NCBI GenBank assembly: GCA_016875955.1
Contig: VGOH01000021.1
Location: 1-11,935, forward strand
Direction: 5' to 3'
Origin: Chloroflexota bacterium
Lineage (GTDB): Bacteria; Chloroflexota; Dehalococcoidia; Dehalococcoidales; RBG-16-60-22
Length of the DNA: 11,935 nucleotides
Position numbers and translations under genes: made by a program. Under the pieces are notes generated by a model. The model searched no databases. It worked only from the letters and a program-made list of their open reading frames with translations, and was not told the DNA's origin. Positions 6,675-11,935 of this stretch are shown here, in pieces. Within the stretch, counting starts at the first letter, position 1, and the number at the start of each line of letters is the position of its first letter.

Positions 6675-7817
6675 ATGATTTACCGGAAGCTGGGCAGAAC
6701 CGGCGTTGACGTTGGGATTATAGGGCTGGGGGCAGAATACCTTGAGCATGAGCCGGAAAAGACAGTCGTTTCCGTGGTGCATGAGGCCGTTGACAGCGGC
6801 GTGAACTATATTGACCTGTTCCTGGCGTCGCCCGGGGTGCGCGACAATATCGGCAAGGCCTTAATAAATAAGAGGCAAAAAGTGATGGTTGCCGGCCACC
6901 TGGGAGCGGTTATGCGCAATGGACAGTACAGCCGGTCAAGAGATAATGATGAGTCCTTAACCTACTTTGATGACCTGCTCACCAGATTGAGAACCGATTA
7001 CATAGATGTGCTGATGCTGCATTATGTGGACAAGCAGGACGATTATGAACGGGTCTTTGACCATGAGGGCCCGCTGGGGGTGGCATTGAGATTGAAAAAA
7101 GAGGGAAAAGCCCGTTTCATCGGCATGAGCAGCCACAACGTGCCCACCTCTCTGCGAGCAGTGGACAGCGGCTATATTGATGTTCTCATGTTTTCCATCA
7201 ATCCTGCCTTTGATATGCTCCCCGAAGAGATGCCCGAAATATCAAAAAGAGTAATCCTGTACCATCAGTCGCCGGCTGCGGTAAATAAAACCTTCACCGC
7301 GCGCCAGGCTCTGTACCATGCCTGCGCCGTCCAGAATGTGGCTCTGGTGGCCATGAAACCATATGCGGCCGGGGTGCTGTTCCGGGACAACCCGAGTTCT
7401 ATTATATTGACGCCTGTGCAGTGCCTGAGCTATGCTCTTTCCCAGCCGGCGGTCTGCACGGTGGTGCCGGGGTGTCTTACCGTGGCTGAGGTACAGGGCG
7501 CCCTGGCCTTTTTGAAAGCCACCGAGGAGGAGAAGGACTTCAGCGCCATTCAATGTAATCCCATGTGGAAGGTACGGGGCAACTGCATGTACTGCAATCA
7601 CTGCCTGCCCTGTCCGGTAAGCATTGACATAGGCACCCTGACCAAGATAACCGATACTGCCAGCTTTGTCATGAACGATTCTGTCGCGGCGGAATACAGG
7701 GCATTGAAGGTGAAAGCCTCGGCCTGCACCGAGTGCGGAGAGTGCCTGGAGCGCTGTCCCTTTGGCGTTGACGTTATCGCCAATATGAGTCGGGCGGTTC
7801 AGGTATTCGGCGAGTAG
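6675..7817 (+). CDS. Aldo/keto reductase-family protein with C-terminal 4Fe-4S ferredoxin-like domain
   Basis: The 380-residue protein joins an aldo/keto reductase barrel (about 1-285) to a cysteine-rich tail. Four Cys at 304, 307, 310 and 313 (CMYCNHCLPCP) and four at 351, 354, 357 and 361 (CTECGECLERCP) follow the two-motif pattern of the COG1453 type and could hold iron-sulfur clusters. In the barrel Asp47 (YIDLF) and His116 (MLHYVD) of the family's catalytic tetrad are present. My alignment puts Ser52 where the catalytic Tyr should be and His75 where Lys should be, so ordinary NADPH-dependent carbonyl reduction is doubtful. Electron transfer through the cluster tail is possible. AAGGAGG four bases before the ATG supports the start. 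It sits in an operon with the alpha/beta hydrolase and ends in TAG, tail to tail with the HPP gene. Confidence 0.9.
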   Translation: MIYRKLGRTGVDVGIIGLGAEYLEHEPEKTVVSVVHEAVDSGVNYIDLFLASPGVRDNIGKALINKRQKVMVAGHLGAVMRNGQYSRSRDNDESLTYFDDLLTRLRTDYIDVLMLHYVDKQDDYERVFDHEGPLGVALRLKKEGKARFIGMSSHNVPTSLRAVDSGYIDVLMFSINPAFDMLPEEMPEISKRVILYHQSPAAVNKTFTARQALYHACAVQNVALVAMKPYAAGVLFRDNPSSIILTPVQCLSYALSQPAVCTVVPGCLTVAEVQGALAFLKATEEEKDFSAIQCNPMWKVRGNCMYCNHCLPCPVSIDIGTLTKITDTASFVMNDSVAAEYRALKVKASACTECGECLERCPFGVDVIANMSRAVQVFGE

Positions 7818-7851
7818 GAGCAACCGGGAATTCTTTGAGGCAGGCTGCGGA

Positions 7852-8361
7852 CTAGGTCAGGTCTTTCAGGTATCTTTTGCAGAAGCGGTGGGCGAGCGAT
7901 AGCACTATGCTGCTGGTCAACACTGCTAGCATGACACTGGCAGAGAAGCCGGTGATGGCCACGCCCAGCGCCGTGCCGCCGGCGGGGGGGTGTTCCACAT
8001 CAAGGGCTACCATGAGGAAGATAGTTGTGCCAACGGCCAGCGAATAGACGATGATAGCGGTGAAGGTGGTGGTGTGGGGGACGAAGGCAAAGGCTGAGCC
8101 GCAGATGAGGCCAGCGATATGCCCGCCGATTACCCGCCTGGGCGCGGCGGTAATATTGCGGGGCATGGTGAAAACGATGAAGGCAGTGGCGCCAATAGAG
8201 GCAATTACCACGGCGTGTTCCATTCTTAATAAAATAAGGATAACAAAGACGACTATCGTGGCCAGGAGACTCTGATAGAGGTAGTGGAGCCACAGCCGGC
8301 TGAAACCGCGGCGTATGCGGTACAGTCGGCGTCTTGCCGAATCCCATAAGTCAAAGTGCAT
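7852..8361 (-). CDS. HPP-family integral membrane protein
   Basis: The 169-residue protein has a basic N-terminus (about 10-24) and four or five hydrophobic segments, near 28-46, 49-66, 78-95, 99-120 and 137-158. The family motif HPPAGGTALG is at 124-133, and the conserved IASIGATA and PRRVIGGH segments are present. HPP proteins are small inner-membrane proteins; a plant member has been linked to nitrite transport, but bacterial roles are mostly unsettled. No clear Shine-Dalgarno sequence precedes the ATG, and a TATAAT box lies only 28 bases upstream, so the leader must be very short. The gene stands alone on its strand. It ends in TAG, 34 bases from the end of the reductase gene. Confidence 0.88.
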   Translation of the reverse strand: MHFDLWDSARRRLYRIRRGFSRLWLHYLYQSLLATIVVFVILILLRMEHAVVIASIGATAFIVFTMPRNITAAPRRVIGGHIAGLICGSAFAFVPHTTTFTAIIVYSLAVGTTIFLMVALDVEHPPAGGTALGVAITGFSASVMLAVLTSSIVLSLAHRFCKRYLKDLT

Positions 8362-8388
8362 TTTCTATGCCGCTGTGCTTTAGCCTAG

Positions 8389-8394
8389 ATTATA
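8389..8394 (-). promoter_or_regulatory. -10 box TATAAT for the HPP gene
   Basis: A perfect TATAAT is read on the minus strand, 28 bases before the ATG, with no convincing -35. It implies a leader of about 20 bases, in keeping with the lack of a ribosome binding site. Confidence 0.45.
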
Positions 8395-8479
8395 ATACCT
8401 CACGCCTGCTTCTGTATACCCTTGAGTCACCGGACAATCGCTTGGCCAGGCAAATCAAGTAGGCAGGGGCGAGCCGATA

Positions 8480-8495
8480 TGCTACACTAATTAGT
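8480..8495 (+). promoter_or_regulatory. Possible extended -10 with adjoining palindrome upstream of the dehydrogenase gene
   Basis: TGCTACACT (8480-8488) resembles an extended -10. It overlaps the perfect palindrome ACTAATTAGT (8486-8495), which could be an operator. No good -35 is visible. The start codon lies about 50 bases downstream. Confidence 0.35.
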
Positions 8496-8541
8496 TGGTG
8501 TCGGTATTAAAACCTAATAATGTATTGCGCAGGAGGTATGA

Positions 8542-9603
8542 ATGACCAGGCGAGTATGTGTGGTGGAGGGAGATGACGCGGCACCGGAGGTAGTGGTGCC
8601 TACGGTTCATATTTTGCAAAAAATGAACCTGGATATTGAATTTATCTGGACCGAGACCGGCGATGAAGCCGTCGCCAAGTATGGCACCGGCTTTCCCGAG
8701 TCGGCAAAAAAGATGCTTGACGGGTCTGACTGTGCCATTATGGGCTCAACCCGCAACATCAGGGGCGTGCATGGCTACCTGCGGTGGGGGAAAAAGTGCT
8801 TTGCCAACATTCGCCCGGTTAAATACGTTCCGGGCCTGAGAAGTCCGTTGAGGAACCCTGATGGTATTGATTTTGTCATCATGAGGGAGAACCTGGAGGG
8901 ACTGTATCCCGGCTGGGAGGGTGATATTGAGCAGTTAAAACCATTGAAACTGAAGAATGATATGCTCAATGTGACGCTGGACACCACGATGAAAGGCAAG
9001 TTTGCCGTTAAAGTAAACACGGAAGGGATAACGAGAGACATCTGCCGCATGGCCTGCGAAATAGCCATGAAGAGAAAGGCAAAGGGCGGTAAAGGACTGG
9101 TTACCGTGTCCAGCAAGTACAACTTGTTAACGCAGTCCGACGAGATGTTCCGCCGCATCGCTGAAGAGACAGTCAAAAAATATCCCGGCCTGAAGTTCAA
9201 CCAGCTGATAATTGATAACTGCGCTCAGCAGCTGGTCATCAATCCCCAGCAGTTTGACGTGCTGGTCATGGGCAACGAGCACGGCGATATTCTGGCAGAT
9301 GAAGCCGCGGCGCTTATCGGCGGGCTGGGACTGGCGCCAAACGCTTGCGTTGGCAAAGACTACGCTTATTTCGGGTCGGTTCACGGCACGGCGCCTGACA
9401 TCGCCGGGAAGAACATCATCAATCCCACGGCCATGCTCCTGTGCGGCGTTATGCTGCTGCAACACCTTGGCTATGATAAAGAGGCGGCGCATATGGAGGC
9501 CGCGGTATACAAGGTATACCGGGACGGTAAACATCTCACGCGCGACCAGGGCGGGAGCGCCACCACGACCCAGTTCTGTAAAGCCGTCGAGGCCAATCTG
9601 TAA
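8542..9603 (+). CDS. Isocitrate/isopropylmalate dehydrogenase-family protein (NAD-type)
   Basis: The 353-residue protein is a decarboxylating beta-hydroxyacid dehydrogenase. By analogy with Thermus LeuB, substrate and metal residues are Arg81, Arg91 (NIRPVK), Arg115 (MRENLEG), Tyr122, Lys192 (SKYN), Asp225, Asp249 and Asp253 (GDILADEAA). Asp286 in HGTAPDIAGK, in place of the Lys of NADP-dependent isocitrate dehydrogenase, indicates NAD. The nucleotide loop GDDAAPE departs from the common GDGIGPE, and NEHGD from NLFGD. The Leu pair that holds the isopropyl group in LeuB aligns with His77-Gly78, so it is probably not LeuB. No leucine or TCA-cycle genes adjoin it. The start is clear: AGGAGG five bases before the ATG. 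The solute-binding protein follows after 23 bases. Confidence 0.9.
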   Translation: MTRRVCVVEGDDAAPEVVVPTVHILQKMNLDIEFIWTETGDEAVAKYGTGFPESAKKMLDGSDCAIMGSTRNIRGVHGYLRWGKKCFANIRPVKYVPGLRSPLRNPDGIDFVIMRENLEGLYPGWEGDIEQLKPLKLKNDMLNVTLDTTMKGKFAVKVNTEGITRDICRMACEIAMKRKAKGGKGLVTVSSKYNLLTQSDEMFRRIAEETVKKYPGLKFNQLIIDNCAQQLVINPQQFDVLVMGNEHGDILADEAAALIGGLGLAPNACVGKDYAYFGSVHGTAPDIAGKNIINPTAMLLCGVMLLQHLGYDKEAAHMEAAVYKVYRDGKHLTRDQGGSATTTQFCKAVEANL

Positions 9604-9626
9604 CCGGGTATGCATGGGTAACGGAG

Positions 9627-11195
9627 ATGAAGCGCGTCATTTATAGCATTTTCGCCGTATTAATGCTGGGCAGTCTGGTGCTGGCCGGCTGCCAGCGCGG
9701 GCCGGAAACGGCGCTGAACCTCTATGGCATCGACCCGATTACCCTTGACCCGGCGGTCTCCGGGGAGATGATTTCCCATGAATACATTCAGCAGATTTAT
9801 ACCGGACTGGTGCGCCTTGACGAAAACCTGGAGCCGGCCCCGGACATTGCCGAGCGCTGGGATATCAGCCCTGATGGTCGCACCTACACTTTCTATCTGC
9901 GCCATGATGTGAAGTTCCAGGATGGTCGGCAGGTCAACGCCCATGATGTCAAGTATTCGCTGGAGCGCGCCTGTCTCCCGGCCACGGGGTCGCTGACCGC
10001 TGCCACCTATCTGGGTGATATTGTTGGCGTTAAAGAGGTGCTGGCTGGTAAGGCGGCGGAGATAAGCGGGGTGCAGGTCATTGATGACTACACATTGCAG
10101 ATAACTATTGACACGCCCAAGTCTTACTTCCTGTCCAAGATGACATATCCGGTGGCTTTTGTGGTGGACAGAAACGAGGCGGCGGCAGGTGGCCAGTGGT
10201 GGCTTGAGCCCAACGGCACGGGGCCGTTCCGGGTGGTGAAGTGGCAGAAAGAAAACGAGCTGGTTCTGGAAAGAAATGAGCATTTCTACCGCGAGAAGGC
10301 CGGCGTGGGCGCAGTGGTCTTCAAGCTCTGGGGAGGCGTGCCGATGAACCTGTACGAAACCGGGGAGATTGATGCCACCGACGTCGATATCAATTATGTG
10401 GACAAGGTGGCCGACCCGGCGGGCCATTTTTATCAGGAGCTGCAAATTGTGCCCGAGCTGAGCTTCAGCTATATCGGTTTCAACCACACCCGGCCGCCGT
10501 TCAACGATGCCAACCTGAGGCGCGCCTTCAGCATGGCCCTGGACAAGGACCGGCTGGTCTCGCTGGTCTTTAAAGATATGATGGAACGGGCCGATGGCAT
10601 TCTGCCGCCGGGCATTCCCGGTTTCAATGAGAACCTCAAGGGAATTGAATTCAATATTGAGAAGGCGAAGGAGCTGATTGCCAGCTCCAGCTACGGGAGT
10701 GTGGAGAACCTGCCACCGATTACGGTGACGACCATGGGCTGGGGAGGGCTTATTTCCAACAGCCTTGAGGCGGTAATCCACGAGTGGCGGCAGAACCTCG
10801 GGGTGGAAGTCACGGTCAGGCAGCTGGAGCCGGAGCGGTTCCTCTACCACCTGAAGGAAGAGAAGGACGAGATGTATGATTTAGGCTGGGTGGCTGATTA
10901 TCCCCACCCTCAGGACTTTCTTGAGCTACTTTTCCGCACCGGCGAGGAGAATAACGGCGGCGAGTACAGTAACCCGGCCGTGGATGATATTCTGGACCGG
11001 GCGGGGGCAGAGCTTGACTTTGCTGCCAGCCTGGCGCTCTATCAGGAAGCCGAGCAGATGCTGGTTGATGATGCTGCCTGTATTCCGCTCTGGTTTAGCA
11101 AGAACTACCATCTGGTCAAACCCTATGTCCGCGGCTACGAGCTGACGCCGATGGGTTACGCCAACCTGAGCAAGGTGTCTATCGAGCGCGAGTGA
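9627..11195 (+). CDS. Family-5 extracellular solute-binding lipoprotein of a peptide/nickel-type ABC transporter
   Basis: The 522-residue protein has a lipoprotein signal: a basic start, a hydrophobic stretch and the lipobox LVLAGC with Cys22 as lipidation site. The mature part matches the DppA/OppA class, with TLDPAVSGEM near the N-terminus, AERWDISPDGRTYTFYLR (about 74-91), a VNAHDVKYSLERA segment, NGTGPF and the late pattern of SBP_bac_5. It would capture oligopeptides or another small solute outside the membrane for an ABC permease. No permease or ATPase gene follows: the next gene is convergent and overlaps its end by 17 bases. GGAG abuts the ATG with no spacer, so translation may rely on coupling to the dehydrogenase gene 23 bases upstream. 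The signal peptide supports this start. Confidence 0.9.
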   Translation: MKRVIYSIFAVLMLGSLVLAGCQRGPETALNLYGIDPITLDPAVSGEMISHEYIQQIYTGLVRLDENLEPAPDIAERWDISPDGRTYTFYLRHDVKFQDGRQVNAHDVKYSLERACLPATGSLTAATYLGDIVGVKEVLAGKAAEISGVQVIDDYTLQITIDTPKSYFLSKMTYPVAFVVDRNEAAAGGQWWLEPNGTGPFRVVKWQKENELVLERNEHFYREKAGVGAVVFKLWGGVPMNLYETGEIDATDVDINYVDKVADPAGHFYQELQIVPELSFSYIGFNHTRPPFNDANLRRAFSMALDKDRLVSLVFKDMMERADGILPPGIPGFNENLKGIEFNIEKAKELIASSSYGSVENLPPITVTTMGWGGLISNSLEAVIHEWRQNLGVEVTVRQLEPERFLYHLKEEKDEMYDLGWVADYPHPQDFLELLFRTGEENNGGEYSNPAVDDILDRAGAELDFAASLALYQEAEQMLVDDAACIPLWFSKNYHLVKPYVRGYELTPMGYANLSKVSIERE

Positions 11196-11904
11196 GCAGC
11201 AGGGCTATCTCCTGAGCGCCAAGCTCCCGTGTCTTGCCTTGCGGCAGGTTGCCCAGCGCCAGTGTGCCGAACCTGACTCGCCTGAGTGCCAGCACCTGAT
11301 GGCCCAATTGACTGAACATGCGGCGCACCTGCCGTTTCCGCCCTTCGTGGATGATGAGGCTGTAATTGAAGGGTTCTGAGGCCACTTCTTCCACTCTGGC
11401 GGGAGCGGTCTTGCCATCTTCAAGCTCAATGCCTCTCTGGAGCTTTTTGACTTCCTCCCCGCTCAGCCTCTCCTCAATCTGGACAAAATATTCCTTCTCG
11501 TGCTCGTAGCGGGGGTGGGTCAGGCGGTAGGCGAGGTCGCCGTCATTGGTGAGGAGCAGCAGGCCGGTGCTGTCTTTGTCCAGCCGCCCCACCGGGTAGA
11601 GCCGCAAATGGCGGTACTTCTCCGGCAAAAGGTCGGTTACTTTCCGCCGCCCCCGCTCATCGCTGAAGGTGGAGATGTAGCCTGCCGGCTTGTGCAGCAT
11701 CAGGGTCACCGTCGGCTCGGGCTTGAGGTCCAGCTTCCGGCCGTCCAGGACGATTTCGTCCTCCGCCAGGTTCACCGGATGGCGGAAGTTGGTGATGACC
11801 GAGCCGTTGACGGTGACGCGCTCGTATTTGATGGCGTCGGCCATCTTGCGCCGTGAGCCGAGTCCGGCAGCGGTGAGGGCTTTAAGCAGGGGTTCAGGTT
11901 TCAT
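11179..11904 (-). CDS. rluB: RsuA/RluB-family rRNA pseudouridine synthase
   Basis: The 241-residue protein has an N-terminal S4 RNA-binding domain (about 5-55, ALTAAGLGSRRKMADAI) followed by the pseudouridine synthase domain. Catalytic Asp109 lies in PVGRLDKDSTGLLLL, and the C-terminal HEGRKRQVRRMF and LRRVRFG segments are typical. It isomerises a uridine in ribosomal RNA, most likely in the 23S peptidyl-transferase region if it is RluB. The family is certain; RluB over RsuA is a length-based guess (Bacillus RluB is of similar size). The purine-rich GGGAGAAGG is too far from the ATG to be a good ribosome binding site. A TAA in another frame five bases before the ATG hints that an upstream gene ends there. 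Its stop is TAG, inside the overlap with the solute-binding gene. Confidence 0.9.
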   Translation of the reverse strand: MKPEPLLKALTAAGLGSRRKMADAIKYERVTVNGSVITNFRHPVNLAEDEIVLDGRKLDLKPEPTVTLMLHKPAGYISTFSDERGRRKVTDLLPEKYRHLRLYPVGRLDKDSTGLLLLTNDGDLAYRLTHPRYEHEKEYFVQIEERLSGEEVKKLQRGIELEDGKTAPARVEEVASEPFNYSLIIHEGRKRQVRRMFSQLGHQVLALRRVRFGTLALGNLPQGKTRELGAQEIALLLTRAR

Positions 11905-11935
11905 ATTGTTTAATGACGACCTTCTCCCTTTCGTA

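Noticed and set aside
7818..7851. Terminator or small gene between the reductase and HPP genes
   Set aside because: Only 34 bases, with no hairpin-plus-T-run and no open frame with a ribosome binding site.
9660..10850. Long open frame on the minus strand opposite the solute-binding gene
   Set aside because: The translation has no recognisable motif and lies wholly inside a gene with a lipobox and clear family signatures; it is a by-product of GC-rich codons.
1..11935. tRNA, rRNA, CRISPR array, insertion sequence or attachment site
   Set aside because: No cloverleaf, regularly spaced repeat, transposase motif or terminal inverted repeat was seen by eye; the only long repeat is the paralogue segment.

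Overview
This is a GC-rich bacterial window of about 11.9 kb carrying eleven protein genes, one cut by the left edge. It has no RNA gene, CRISPR array or transposase. Strong AGGAGG-type ribosome binding sites, sigma70-like extended -10 boxes, a lipobox lipoprotein and an S4-domain pseudouridine synthase point to a bacterium, not an archaeon. The gene content (corrinoid methyltransferase relatives, iron-sulfur aldo/keto reductase, several catabolic superfamily enzymes) suggests an anaerobe, perhaps an uncultured lineage such as Chloroflexota; that placement is inference only. TAG ends four genes, so amber looks like an ordinary stop here.

Layout. Left (1-2554, +): two tandem paralogues of the monomethylamine methyltransferase family MtmB. 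Both have Val at the position that is pyrrolysine in the methanogen enzyme, and a nearly identical central segment suggests gene conversion. Middle (2571-5681, -): an operon read aldolase (DapA family), then dehydratase (mandelate racemase/enolase superfamily), then phosphotriesterase-family hydrolase, resembling a lactonase-dehydratase-aldolase route for a sugar acid or other hydroxy acid. A 142-bp divergent promoter region separates it from a rightward pair (5824-7817, +): an alpha/beta hydrolase and an aldo/keto reductase with a C-terminal ferredoxin-like domain. Right: an HPP-family membrane protein (-), then an isocitrate/isopropylmalate-dehydrogenase-family enzyme and an orphan family-5 solute-binding lipoprotein (+), and finally an RsuA/RluB-type rRNA pseudouridine synthase (-), which marks a return to housekeeping sequence.

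The region reads as a catabolic accessory block: possible uptake (solute-binding protein), hydrolysis (two hydrolases), dehydration and aldol cleavage, redox steps (aldo/keto reductase, NAD-type dehydrogenase) and methyl transfer (MtmB homologues). No corrinoid protein, corrinoid reactivase, ABC permease or regulator gene lies in the window, so links between the modules are inferred from proximity alone.
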